From NCBI GenBank assembly GCA_036583965.1, contig JAZBQD010000030.1, forward strand, positions 113,599,894-113,663,893: a DNA stretch of 64,000 nt, in the 5' to 3' direction. The notes below the pieces were generated by a model. It was not told the DNA's origin. It searched no databases and worked only from the letters and a program-made list of their open reading frames with translations. This DNA comes from Prunella strophiata (lineage: Eukaryota > Chordata > Aves > Passeriformes > Prunellidae). The position numbers and the translations under genes were made by a program. This document shows positions 1 to 11,296 of this stretch, in pieces (the first letter of the stretch is position 1; every line of letters starts with the position of its first letter).

Positions 1-1827
1 CTGCTGCAGATGGGCCTGCTCTCCCTCTGGGAATGCAGAGGAGAAGAAAGCTGCTCCTCTGGGAATGCAGCAGTGGGCAAAGGCTGCTGTGCTGTTCCAG
101 GGTCAGATTCTATCCAGGTAGGAATGCTTGGCTCCTGCCCTGGGCAGAGCATCTCCCAGTGGGATGATGGAATTTGATCAGCCATGCAGGGACACTCAGT
201 GGCCATGGACAGAAGAGAATTAATAATTAATGGCCCATGCACAGAAGAGATCTCCAGGAGGGAGGATTGGCTGTGGGAGAGATAAAGAAAAAACTGCCCA
301 AAGAACAGCAGAGAACTGCCCCACCTCTGACAGATGGAGACAGAGCACACAGCCCCATTTCCAACCTCAGACAGGGATGCCCCAAGATTTTCTCCATCAT
401 TGACAGAACTTGTTATAAACCCAGGGAGAATTGTATCCTCTCTCCTCACACAGAAGATATGGATCTGCCCAGAGTGAGCTTTGTTGCACTCCCACCTCGG
501 GGTTTCCCCCTCTGGCTGACCCCTGGATGCCCTCAGGGCTGGGATGGGCATTCCCATGCCAAGCCATGGTGTGTGCCAGTGCTCCCAGACAAACCAGCTG
601 GGCAGGGCTCCGTGGAGCCCAATAAAACAGTGAAGATTCCTCCTCCAAAGCCATGGAGTGACTCCAAGGAGCCTCCTTTCCTCATTCTCCTGCTTCTCCC
701 TGCCAAAGAGCATCTCCCTGACTGCTTTAATCTGCAAGATCCATCTTACTTTAACCCTATTGAAAAGGACTGATGTTTTGGGGTTGTGCTGGGCTATATT
801 AAAATCCATATTTCAAACAATAAATGCTTTCCATTTATCCAGCCTAGTCTCTTTTCTATGGAGCCAAACTTTCAGGCAGTTAGCTCAACCTTTCAGGAAT
901 ATGAAGCACCTTTTTCATCCTGTGCCAACACTGTAATGCCTCCAATAATTTATGTTTAATTTTTAATACAGTTATCTATCATGAGTAATTATGTGGGCTG
1001 CTCACAATATTCCATTTTCTGTTATGTGGGGTTTTTTCTGAAGGTTGTGGACTGGGAGAAAGAAAAAAGCCCCAGTGCTGCTGCTTTTCTGCTGAATTTC
1101 CTCTGAAAAAGAAATATTGAGGCAGCTTGAAGGTTCTGTGTGTCAGAGCCTGAGAGGTGCTTGAGATCTGCTGATATTTGAGTGAGACATGGTGGTGATT
1201 TATACCCAGAAAAAGCTCTGAGCAGAGTTCTTCACATCCATATTTGGTTTTTTTGGTGGGGTTTTTGTGCAGGGCTCAGATTTTGGGGACAAAATTTAAA
1301 GTAGACTCCCCCAGGCTGTTTCCCATTGCAGTGGGAGCAGCTGGATTTGTAAACCCAGATTTGGCAATAAATATTGCTGTAATTCCCAGCTCCATCTGAG
1401 GCACCGGAAGCCGAAATCCTCGGGGCCACATAAAGTTTTCTGTCCAAATCCATGCTTGGAGATGTCTGTGCTCTTTCTCTCAGGCTCAGGAGCTCTCTGG
1501 ATGAGCACTGCTCTTCTGGGAGGGGAAAAAAATGGTTCTTTCCCTTTTTTCCTGGCCAGAGCACAGCTTGTCCTGACGTGCTCCTGCTCTGGGAATTGGG
1601 GCTGGATGTGGATGGGGCTGTGAGCACAGATCTACACCAAGGAGGCCACTGGATTCTTGCCAGGGCCAATTCCACCCTCTGTGCTGGTGGAGAAGCCTTG
1701 AAATGAGAGCAATCCTCAGAAATGGGGTGGGTGATGCATTAAATTCCCACCAAAAAAAAAAAATCAAAAAAAACCTGAAATGAATTTCTCTTCACAGCAG
1801 ATGTGCCCAAGTTTCTGGTTCTTCCCC
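1..1827. other. Unique sequence, no gene seen
   Basis: No convincing coding frame, RNA gene or transposon was recognised. The frames here (longest 178 codons, at 237-773) have no domain, signal or codon pattern suggesting a protein. A short direct repeat containing CTCTGGGAATGCAG occurs twice in the first 70 bases. Confidence 0.5.
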
Positions 1828-2291
1828 TGATGCCTTGTGCAGCCTGCCCTAGAGCAGAGGCTGGGACAGAGCTGAAGAATAAAGCAGGGATTTATTCAAA
1901 GGATCTCCTCCATGGATGCACCTTGGGCAGCAGCAGAGCCCAGCCAGGGCTGCACCCAAGATGAACCAAAATGGCCCCAAAATGCACGAGCGCTCCCGGG
2001 GTCTCTGCCTTGGATCAGCTCTGCTCCATTTGCACCTTGGAGTTCATTGTCCCATTCCAGCTTTAGGTTCTCCAGTCCCATCCTGCTTGTTTTTCTCTCT
2101 TCCAGCCCACGGGGTTTGTGCTCTTGGGGCTGAGATTTGGATCATTTGTCCTTGGTGCCCAGCTGGAGCAGGAATTGTTTTGTCTCCCTGCTCTGTGCAC
2201 AGAGCTCAGCATGCCCTGATGTGAAGCTCAGCCCCACACACTAAAGCAGCACAGAATGTGAAATACATAAAAACTCAAACCTGAGGCATCA
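1828..2291 (-). mobile_element. Solo LTR, family A, copy 1
   Basis: A 464-bp element near-identical to the copies at 30913 and 40525. It starts TGATGCCT and ends AGGCATCA, an 8-bp perfect terminal inverted repeat with the TG...CA ends of a retroviral LTR. Read on the minus strand, an AATAAA signal lies at 1891-1896, near the LTR 3' end, which sets the orientation. The flanking tetranucleotides are CCCC and CCAC, consistent with a decayed 4-bp target-site duplication. No internal retroviral genes flank it, so it is a solo LTR left by recombination between two LTRs. Frames inside it are not genes. Confidence 0.85.
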
Positions 2292-2614
2292 CCACAATTC
2301 CCCCACTGCTAATTATTTTACCATTTACACTGATTATTCCCATGGGGAAGACATGGGTGAAACCAAATTAATGAACCAAACTTCATTCCAGAACTTCCAC
2401 AGAAGGAAGGATCTTCCTTCCACAGCCAGGAAGATCTTCAAGGAAAACATTTCCTGCTGGTGGTTGCTTTAGGCCTGATCCTCAGAGAAGGCCTGGATCA
2501 CACCTTCAAAAGTCAGAAACTAGAAGGTAAAATTTATACTTGGGAGGTAAAATTAATCCTGGGAAATGCTGTGTGGGAATCAGAAAAACAAAAACTTCAA
2601 CAGCAGCCTTAGAA
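2292..2614. other. Unique sequence
   Basis: Follows the LTR. No gene or recognisable repeat was seen. Confidence 0.4.
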
Positions 2615-3035
2615 GAAGCTTAGATTAATGTAAAAATACAAAACACAGATATTAAGCAGAAAAATCATAATCTTATATTTCTGTAGTTGTAAGTGAGAAT
2701 ATACCGTAAGTAAGTGAGAAACTGTGCTGTTAAGGTGGTGAAGAGTTTATAATGTAGGGGTGTAGTTTTATAAAATAAACTAAGAGTTTAGAAGTTGTAA
2801 CAGAAGTATATGTGAATTAGAAACCCATTAGATAAAAGTATCCACAGTGCAGTAGAAGTAAGTAATGGTAATAAGCTAGAAAAGCAAAATAAATCCTATA
2901 GCAACTATCTATTAATTTAGAAAGTTTTATATTACCTTGTAACAAAAAAACTTGTGACTACTCTTGAGCTATAACCAAATACTTACTCCTCTAAAATCTC
3001 ACAGCCTCTGAGGCTGATGTTTATCTAAACAAGAA
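2615..3035 (+). mobile_element. Possible degraded ERV LTR
   Basis: AT-rich block with several near-repeats of TAAGTGAGAA and many AATAAA-like words. It ends in a CACAGCCTCTGAGGCTGATG stretch. The texture resembles AT-rich songbird ERV LTRs as I recall them. No terminal repeats or target duplication could be fixed, so boundaries are approximate and the call is tentative. Confidence 0.35.
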
Positions 3036-3202
3036 ATCATTCTTAACTTGAAAATAGTCCCATCCCTTCATTAAAAACATCAAGAATAATAATGCTGCGC
3101 TTTGTGGGGTCCAGACAGGTGTTGGTGTCTCCTCAGGTGAGGACAGGAGCTTTTCTCCCAAGCTGTGGCACTCAGGGCTGTCAGTCCCTACTTGAACCCA
3201 CA

Positions 3203-3255
3203 CAATCCCAGAATTTAGGTTGGGAAAGACCCCTGAGATCAAGTCCAGCCTACTT
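3203..3255 (-). mobile_element. CR1 LINE fragment (3' tip)
   Basis: Short remnant resembling the reverse complement of the CR1 3' end: AATTTAGGTTGGGAAAGACC followed by a GATCAAGTCCAGCC-type stretch. Diverged and old. Confidence 0.5.
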
Positions 3256-3998
3256 TGTGTCAATTGCACTGCTCCTTGGTCTTGGTCAGGCCTCAAAGCC
3301 ATCTTGAACACGACAAATTTATTTTTTTCCCAAATTCTTTGGCCTGGTGGAAGCTATTCCCTGCCTTTATAAATGCTGGATCACAGGAACTCTGCAAACT
3401 GCTCTGCTCCTACAGGGCTGCAGCCTTGGCCTGCTCAAAACCTGAGCTGAAACTTCCCTCAACATCAGCATCAGAACATTCCACCCAGCAAGCAGCCCAG
3501 TTTATTTTGGTAGCAGTTCAAGATTTACTCATCATATCAATGTTTCACCACACAGAGAGGTAGCCTTGAATAATAGAAGGTAAATCTGAGGCTGCAATTC
3601 AATCAAGGCCCTCTGTTGATGTCTTAAGCTGAGACTCAAACAGCTTAAGTAGTTTATGACCAGCAGCAGAACTGCCTTGATTGAATTACTGCTCAGGCAT
3701 TCAATTGCACAAATGTATTGTTATTTATAAGGTGTGCCAAAGCCTGGCTTTAAACTTGACTGTGGCAGGCTGGGACTAATGGAGAAAAAGCAGCCTGGCA
3801 TTAGAGTGCCCCTTGAGCCAGGAAAATGAATGATGGGCACTCTGCTCTGTGCTTATGGAAAAATAATTCCTGTAGTGCTGTAGGGAATTCAATCCTTCAT
3901 GGAAGGAAAGGAGCTTGTTAGAAACAGGGCCTGGGCCCTGCACCAGAGTTAGGGCCTGAGCAATTCCCAACATTTTTAGGGGCCTGTCTGAAGGCTGG
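3256..3998. other. Unique sequence
   Basis: No gene, tandem repeat or recognisable transposon was seen. Confidence 0.4.
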
Positions 3999-4283
3999 AA
4001 AACTTCTAAAAGATTTTCCCTCTCACCTATTTCCATCCCTTTAGAAAAAAAAAAAAAATGAGCCCAAAAAATAGTATTTCATAATTAACTGAGCACAGAA
4101 ATGTTCATGCCAACATGGCGGTCACAAAATAATCTTTTTTTTTTTTTCATAAAAATTAGGATACATTACCCTGGTTAATTGTGGGGGTGGACTGGAGGGG
4201 GAGGAATTATGTCTCTGCTTCCTAAATTTTTGATGAGTTAAATAAATAAATAAATAAATAAATGTGTTGCTGAGAAAATTGGG
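3999..4283 (+). repeat. AT-rich 5' module, copy 1
   Basis: A 285-bp AT-rich block, also present at 5418-5673, fused directly to a CR1 3' module. Both copies begin at the same word, AAAACTTCTAAAAG, while their upstream flanks differ. This copy has gained an (AAAT)n run at 4239-4263 that the other lacks. It is not known to me as standard CR1 sequence. Confidence 0.75.
4239..4263. repeat. (AAAT)n microsatellite
   Basis: About six copies of AAAT inside the AT-rich module. Absent from the paired module near 5640, so it expanded after the two copies arose. Confidence 0.9.
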
Positions 4284-4665
4284 GATTGTTCACCTGCACA
4301 GGAGAAGCTTTGGGCTGAGCTCAGGGTGGCCTTGCAGGGCCTGAAGGAGCCCCAGGGAACATGGAGAGAGACAATTTCCAGGGCATGCAGGGACAGCACA
4401 CAGGGAATGGCCTCAAACTGAAAAATTACAGGTTTAGATCAGATTTTAGGAAGAAATTTCCTCCCTGTGAGGGTGGGCAGGGGCTGGGCTGGAATTGCCA
4501 GAGCAGCTGTGGCTGCCCCTGGATCCCTGGCAGTGCCCAAGGCCAGGCTGGACACTGGGGCTGGAGCAGCCTGGCACAGTGGAAGGTGTCCCTGCCATGG
4601 CAGGGGTGGGATGAGATGAGCTTTATGATCCCTTCCAACCCAAATAATTCTGGGATTCTCTACAG
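4284..4665 (+). mobile_element. CR1 LINE, 3' module
   Basis: Runs from ATTGTTCACCTGCACAGG through the GC-rich module (GGATCCCTGGCAGTGCCCAA) to the CR1 tail TCCAACCCAAATAATTCTGG. The order and end match the non-coding 3' end of avian CR1. No reverse transcriptase is present. Joined upstream to the AT-rich module. Confidence 0.9.
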
Positions 4666-5417
4666 GGCTCTTCCCGAGGTCTCTCCTGTTGTTAGCACAC
4701 CCTTTTCAGGGAGGACATGGAGCCACAAGCACCAATTCCCATAAAATCCCTCTCACTGACACCTCTGCCCTCTCCCATCCTTCCAGGGGCCACAGAATTT
4801 TTCTGCTGGAGCTCTGTGTGCCTCTCCCAGCATCTTTCCAGGGGGAGAACCCAGAAATTCAAATTTCCCTTTTGCTGCCTGGCAGCATCAGGGGCTGTCC
4901 TGGCAAATTGGAGCTGACAGCTGGAAACTGCTCCCATGGATTTCCTATTGCTCCTTGTAACCAGCCTGGATTAAATTGCACCAAAAGGGCTGACAGCTCT
5001 CAAACCCCTGCCATTCTATCACATCAAGGGCTGCAAAAACCTGCCTGCTTCCACAAATTTCAAAGTCAATGGATATTTAAGCCCAGGGTAGAACCAGCAC
5101 ACGTGGGTGTGCTCCTTCTGCACCCAGGCCCAGCTGTTCTTCCCAAGGATTGCCCCAGACCAGCATTCCTGGAAGTTCTGTGGACTAAGGAAATGCTTTT
5201 AATATAGGAAAAATAGCTACAGGCAGGATTTTTTCCCTCAGGAAGATTTCTGGAAGGACATGGCTTTGGGAAGCACTGGGATATCTTATTTTGGACTCAT
5301 TAATGACAAGAATTAGCTGTGTGTGGATGAACAATCCCATGGAAGGAGTAAGGAGTGAAGATTATTGCTTGATTGTGTCAGGTAGATTTAAAAAATCAGT
5401 CCTGGTCTAATTTTAAC
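4666..5417. other. Unique spacer between the two composite units
   Basis: No gene recognised. The 172-codon frame at 4689-5207 has no domain-like features and is probably chance. This spacer is not itself duplicated. Confidence 0.45.
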
Positions 5418-5673
5418 AAAACTTCTAAAAGATTTCCCCTCTCACCTATTTCCATCCCTTTAAAAAAAATAATTGAGCCCAAAAAATAGTATTTCATAAT
5501 TAACTGAGCACAGAAATGCTCATGCCAATGTGCTAGTCACAAAATAATCTTTTTTTTTTTCATAAAAATTAGGATACATTGCCCTGGTTAATTGTGGGGG
5601 TGGACTGGAGGGAGAGGAATTATGTCTCTGCTTCCTAAAATTTTGTATCAAATGTGTTGCTGAGACAATTGGG
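5418..5673 (+). repeat. AT-rich 5' module, copy 2
   Basis: A 256-bp partner of the block at 3999-4283, with the same left edge and the same fusion to CR1. It lacks the AAAT run and differs by scattered substitutions. Confidence 0.75.
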
Positions 5674-6068
5674 GATTGTTCACCTGCACAGGAGAAGCTT
5701 TGGGCTGAGCTCAGGGTGGCCTTGCAGGGCCTGAAGGAGCCCCAGGGAACATGGAGAGAGACAATTTCCAGGGCATGGAGGGACAGCACCCAGGGAATGG
5801 CTTCAGACTGAACAATTACAGGTTCAGATCAGATATTTGGAACAATTTCCTCCCTGTGAGGGTGGGCAGGGGCTGGGCTGGAATTGCCAGAGCAGCTGTG
5901 GCTGCCCCTGGATCCCTGGCAGTGCCCAAGGCCAGGCTGGACACTGGGGCTGGGAGCAGCCTGGCACAGGGGAAGGTGTCCCTGCCATGGCAGGGGTGGC
6001 ACTGGGTGATTTTTAGGGTCCTTCCAACCCAAACCCATGATTTTATGATCCCATGATGATTCCATGAT
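5674..6068 (+). mobile_element. CR1 LINE, 3' module
   Basis: Same module as at 4284, ending in CCTTCCAACCCAAACCCATG and a few ATGATT-type terminal words, as in the short tandem repeats at CR1 3' ends. The downstream flank differs from that of the first copy. Confidence 0.9.
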
Positions 6069-7049
6069 GCCAATTCACATTGGAGGCACGGATGCAGGCA
6101 GAGCTGTTGAGGATTTTAAAGTGGGTGCAGCAGCCAGAGCAGAAACAGAATTTTGGAAGGTGCTGCTGCCCACTGGCAGAGGGTTTGAACTGGATTCAAT
6201 TCCCTTCCAAATCCAAACCTTCTGTGAGTCCATGGTTCTCTTGCTCTCCTGTTTGCTGTAAATTAAACACTGTCACTTTTCAGGGAATATCAGCAGAAAA
6301 TAATTTCCTATCATGTCTCTAAGTCCCCTCCCTCCAGATCCAAGTGGGTGTGAGTAACTTCCATCAAGGACTGTGGCTATTCCTCCCTCACACACAGGCT
6401 CGTGGACTTGACTCAAACTTCCTTTCTGAGGGGGAGTTTATCTGCAATCAGGGACTCCTTAATTAACACACAAGAGGAAAAAAAAAATTAAATTATCTTA
6501 TTCCTCTTCTCTTCCTTCACCAATTCCAGGAGAAATAAATTTTTTCACATCATCATTTTCATGTTTTTAAGTCCCATAAATAACCAAACCCCACACATGT
6601 AAAACAGTTCATTTTGGGATTGTGGGTTTTATGGTTTCTTTGGTCTCTGGACCTGGGAGGATTCTGCTCCAAATCCTGGGAAGGGCTTTGGGACACCCTT
6701 AGGTCACTCCAGCCACTGTGGCAGTGGCAGCCTGACCTTGGCACCACTTGAAAGGCCAGCAAAGACTGGGGGAGCCACTTCCCCACTTCCAAACTCTGTA
6801 TCCTGATGGAGGAGACGAAAATAAACAATTCCCAGAGCTGGCTGAGTCCTCAGAGTGTGTAGAAGTGACATCATGGCTGACCCACACAAACACACACATC
6901 AGGGACAGAATTAGGCTGGACTTGTGCTTTCAACTCAGAAATCGATTTTTCAGTCAACACACACTGGTCTGCCTGCTTATTAATTTTTTAAAATACTGGA
7001 TTTGGGTAGGAAAAAGATGGGATTTTACCAAGTGCAGGGATTTAATAGG
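6069..7049. other. Unique sequence
   Basis: No gene or repeat family recognised. A short A-rich run lies near 6478-6490. Confidence 0.4.
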
Positions 7050-7500
7050 ATAATGGAATGGTTTGGGTTGGGAGGGACCTCAAATCCCACCCAGTGCCAC
7101 CCCTGCCATGGCAGGGACACCTTCCCCTGTGCCAGGCTGCTCCAGCCCCAGTGTCCAGCCTGGCCTTGGGCACTGCCAGGGATCCAGGGGCAGCCACAGC
7201 TGCTCTGGCAATTCATTTCCAGGACCTCCCCACTCTCACAGCCAGGAATTTCTTCCCAATATCCAAACTAAATCTGTTTATGTCAGTTTGAAGCCGTTCC
7301 CTGTGTGCTGTCCCTGCATGCCCTGGAAATTGTCTCTCTCCATGTTCCCTGGGGCTCCTCCAGGCCCTGCAAGGCCACCCTGAGCTCAGCCCAAAGCTTC
7401 TCCTGTGCAGGCTGAAAATTTCATTGATTTTTCATGAATCCTTCATGAATTTCATTTATTGTCACAATCAAATATGTCTCTTAGTCTGATTCTGCAATCT
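7050..7500 (-). mobile_element. CR1 LINE, variant with swapped segment
   Basis: The plus strand begins with the reversed CR1 tail (ATGGTTTGGGTTGGGAGGG after 7053) and passes through the GC-rich module. Upstream in CR1 sense, 7411-7500 is a 90-bp segment containing AATATGTCTCTTAGTCTG. The copy at 11682-12225 has the same segment. The ordinary CR1 copies at 28406 and 42748 carry a different sequence there. Confidence 0.88.
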
Positions 7501-8961
7501 GAGTGTCTGGGTGTGGCCTTGAAGGTCACTGTGGATTCTTTGATCTGATGCCATGGTCAGGACTAATGTGGATTTTATTGGGTGTGATAATTTCCACTGT
7601 GTGGTTCAATACCAGGAACAATGAAAAATCAGCTTGGTTGATTTTAATACTGTTAAAAAATATAGATGAGGGTCAGCTGTGGCTTTCCTCGAGGCTGTTA
7701 AAATGGGAAAGTCTCAAAAGCAGTTTGGGAGGTGTTTTGGGAAATAATTTGTGACTCAGAGACCTGCACTGGTTCCCCCTCACCCATGAGAGCCATCACC
7801 TCTCTGCAGGTTAAAATCCCAGAGATTTAAGAGCATTTCCATTCCAAAGGCCAAAATTCCTTGGCATCCTCCCTTTACATGCCCCACAAGACCCTTGAAA
7901 TGCCAATGTTTGATTTTCTGCACCAAGCCATGTAAACATATCCTCTATTTTTATCAACTGCCACAAGGATTTAATCCTCAAGTTTCCAGGGAGGGAAGAG
8001 TTCCATGCATGTTCCAGCTCTTCAGTAAATTCATGATGATCCAGCAGGTTTTAGCAAAAGTAAAACAAAGGATACTGAAGGAAAAGTGATGAACAAAACT
8101 TCCAGGCTCTAAACAAAGTTGGAGGAGGATCATTAAATCAATGCTGGTTTTAATTTTATTTTTCTTACCAAAGGGGGGAAAAAAAAGGGTCATGAATTCT
8201 TATCAAGCTTCCTTAAAGGACAGCTTGGCATTGGGCTCTGACTTCTTAAAATTAAAATTCTATTGATTTTCCATTTTATTAAATAAATGTGCCTCCCTGA
8301 GCTCTCTTTAGGAAAAGAAAAATGTTTTCAGTGCAATTTTCTCTTCAGCAATTGCCTGGATTTTGCCTGTGGAATGCTCATCTCCATCCAAATTAAGGGA
8401 CAAAGGGATTGCCCAGAATACTCCTAATTCCAAGCCATTCGTGGCACAGGACAAGTTTGACCCTTCCATAGAAATAAATAAAAAGCAAATTCTCTTGGTG
8501 CTTTGGTTTAAAATTGCCCAATGAATGTTTGCATTGCTTGGGAAAGAAACTGGAAGTTGTAGAGAAGTGGGATTTGAACACTATTGAATACTTTGGGATC
8601 AAACCTGGCAATTTCCTAAATGGGAACAATTCCTAATGGGAGTTGGGAAATGGGTATCAACAATTCCTAAATGGGCAAAGCTGGGAATTATCCCATCCAT
8701 GAGAGCCTGGGGGGATCTTTGTAGCTCAGGAAGATGGAAAAGACTTTTCCCAATAAAAAATGTCCCTTGGCCTCAGGGATGAAGGGACATTTTTGAAGGG
8801 AAAACATCAACCCTGGTGGTCTTTGACCCTTCAGATGCAGAGCAAGAAGAGGCTGAGGAGGCAGATCCCAGAGTTTGGTGGGAGATCCCTGATTTCCCTC
8901 CTTGGTCCTGGGCCCAGTTTCCCTGGAGGAGCAAGGAAAGCTCCAGACAGGTCAATTTTTC
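7501..8961. other. Unique sequence
   Basis: No gene, RNA or transposon recognised. Moderately AT-rich with short poly-A tracts. Confidence 0.4.
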
Positions 8962-9160
8962 ATGGAAAAAATCCTTCCCTGGCAGGGTGGGCAGGGGCTG
9001 GGATGGAATTGCCAGAGCAGCTGTGGCTGCCCCTGGATCCCTGGCAGTGCCCAAGGCCAGGTTGGACACTGGGACAGTGGAAGGTGTCCCTGCCATGGCA
9101 GGGGTGGCACTGGATGGGATTTAAGGTCTTTTCCAACCCAAACCATTCCATGATTCCTAT
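8962..9160 (+). mobile_element. CR1 LINE fragment
   Basis: A 5'-truncated CR1 3' end, from CCTTCCCTGGCAGGGTGGG to the tail CCAACCCAAACCATTCCATG. It has a small internal deletion where other copies read GGGGCTGGGAGCAGCC. Confidence 0.9.
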
Positions 9161-9310
9161 AGGAGAAGAAGCTCCAAAGGAGCTCTTAGTGCTTCCTGTA
9201 CTGTGTGTGATTAAAAAAGAATAATTTGATTAAAAAAGAATAATTTGGGAAGTATTATTTGCATAAAGGATTTGAGGACACAATTTGAGCCCCTGAAAGA
9301 TGCCAAAACT

Positions 9311-9312
<2 letters not shown>

Positions 9313-9343
<31 letters not shown>

Positions 9344-9368
9344 CTTCTTTTTTTTTTCTTTTTTTTTT
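9313..9368. repeat. Poly-T tract
   Basis: 31 consecutive T, then CTTC-interrupted T runs to 9368. Length may be unreliable in an assembly. Confidence 0.95.
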
Positions 9369-9595
9369 GGAGAGCCAGTTAAGACTCCATCACATAATTT
9401 ACAAAACACTCAAGAGCTGGGAGATGAATAATTTAAGAGCTCATTAATCTCACACTCCCCACACCATAAACACAATTATCCACTGAAGCAGCTCTGCAGA
9501 AGTGAACATTTCATCACCACACAAGGCCCATCCTTCTGATTCCAGCTTCCAAATATCCCACCAGGAACCACCCAGCCAAAAACATGGAATAAAAC

Positions 9596-10220
9596 TGTCA
9601 GAGCTCTCTCAGGAGCTGGAGATGACCCCGATGTGTTTGAGAGTCTCTGTGTCCCAGCCCAAGAACCAAAGAAGGAGTCAGGAGTCTTCTTGTGCAGTTT
9701 CAAGGTTGTTTATTATTTCTTAGCTAACAAATTTTCTCCCTGACCAGCCCAGGTCTGTTCAGCAGGTCAGTCCCAGGCACACTGCCCACCTCTGGGGTGA
9801 TGTTGTCTTTTTATACTAAAAACTACCTGTACATTATTTACAGTTATTTTCCAATACCTATCACCTGTGTTACACAGTCCAACTCTACTCTGAACCAATC
9901 CAAAAGTGCCACCATCACCCAGAAGATGGAGGCTGTGAAGAAGGAGAAAGAAGGACAGAACACACCCAAATTCCTCCATCTTGACCCCCTGAACCCTCAT
10001 TCTAAAAAACCCTAAAATTCTACATTTTCACCTTGTCATAAACTAATTATTATTCTACTTAATTTTTGTGGCTTGCAACTCTTCATATAAGGTTGGTAAT
10101 TTTTTCCATGGCTCAAAATCAAAGGCACAGGGGTCTTGGACTCTGTGCCAAGGCCTCTGAGCCCCCTGCCAGGGGCTGGAGCCATCCAGGGCAGCCAGAG
10201 GGATGTGCTGGGTTCCAACA
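9596..10220 (-). mobile_element. Solo LTR, family B, copy 1
   Basis: A 625-bp element closely related to 43959-44579. It begins TGTCAGAG and ends TTCCAACA. It is flanked by an exact 6-bp duplication, TAAAAC, at 9590-9595 and 10221-10226. In the minus direction a TATAAAAAG box (9807-9815) precedes a degraded polyadenylation-like AATAAT near 9710, the U3-R order of an LTR. Six-base duplications are typical of class II (ERVK/alpha-beta) integrases. No gag, pol or env is adjacent. Part of the 3' half reads as a 126-codon frame that is not a gene. Confidence 0.9.
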
Positions 10221-10226
10221 TAAAAC

Positions 10227-11147
10227 TGTCCTGGAATCCAACAGTGGCACAGGCAGGGCCACATGGAAGCTGAATTTCAGCTGAATTTCTCAACCTTGCA
10301 TTCCATGTTCTCCTTATTTTGTTCCCCTTTGGAATGGCAGGAGAGGTGTTTTTCTGCTGGGAGCTCATTTTTAACCCAAACTGTGTTTTTTCCATGCTGG
10401 CTGTGAAGGGATTCAAAGATAATGGAAGGTCAGGAAGTGCTGCCTGAATCTCCTGTCAGATGGATTAGAGATGGATTTTTGGTAGGAGCGAAATAATCCC
10501 ACAAAATCTAATTTTAACCACATTTTAGGAGGGAAATAAAATTCTGGGTTTGGAAGGAATAATAATGCCTTTCCACATCCGTTTTTCTGCAGTGGAATTA
10601 CACAAGGAAACACCTTTCTCTGGCATTCCTAAAGGAAATTCCAGGGAACTGAGCATTCCTTACCTTATGGCATTTCCAGAAAAACACCTTCTCTTCCATT
10701 ATTTTATTTAGAAGAGGGAAAAAATAGCTTTTTATAAAAACCCTCAGGAATATTCTTCCCAGAATACTCCAAATTACACTCAAGTTTTCTGAGTGTAATC
10801 TTACTTCTTTCATGGACCAGAAAGCTTTAAAACCCACACTTTTGGAGTTACCTGATTCCAGGGAATTGTGACATTCCTGGATGTGTATTTTTACCACCTG
10901 GGCTTTTGGTTCACAAATAGATTTCAGGTGTCCAACACCTGTGTTCATCTCCATTGTTAAATGAAGATTTTTTTTCCCTGTTTTATATTCCCTTTTATTA
11001 TATTCCCTATCTTCCCAGAATTTCTGTCCTAGACCCTACAAAGTGAAACACAAACCCCTGCTCTTCACTGACCAGTTTGCAGTCCCAAATTACATCAGTT
11101 CCAAGACTTTGTCACTTTCTTTCTCTTTCCCTTTCCAGAATTCCATG
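10227..11147. other. Unique sequence
   Basis: No gene or repeat family recognised. Confidence 0.4.
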
Positions 11148-11296
11148 TTATTTTATTTTATTATTTTATTTTATTTTATTTTATTTTATTTTATTTTATT
11201 TTATTTTATTTTATTTTATTTTATTTTATTTTATATTTTATATTTTATTTTTTATTTTATTTTATTTTATTTTATTTTATTTTATTTTATTTTACT
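11148..11296. repeat. (TTTTA)n pentanucleotide microsatellite
   Basis: About 29 units of TTTTA over 149 bp, with a few one-base slips near 11233-11252. The 124-codon frame across it is an artefact of the repeat. Confidence 0.97.

Noticed and set aside
237..773. A 178-codon frame at the window start
   Set aside because: Low-complexity Pro-rich translation without domains. Frames of this length occur by chance in GC-rich DNA, and a shorter frame overlaps on the other strand.
3999..6068. Simple segmental duplication of 650 bp
   Set aside because: Homology stops at the CR1 3' tip in both copies, which favours retroposition of a composite unit. Not excluded, but not my preferred reading.
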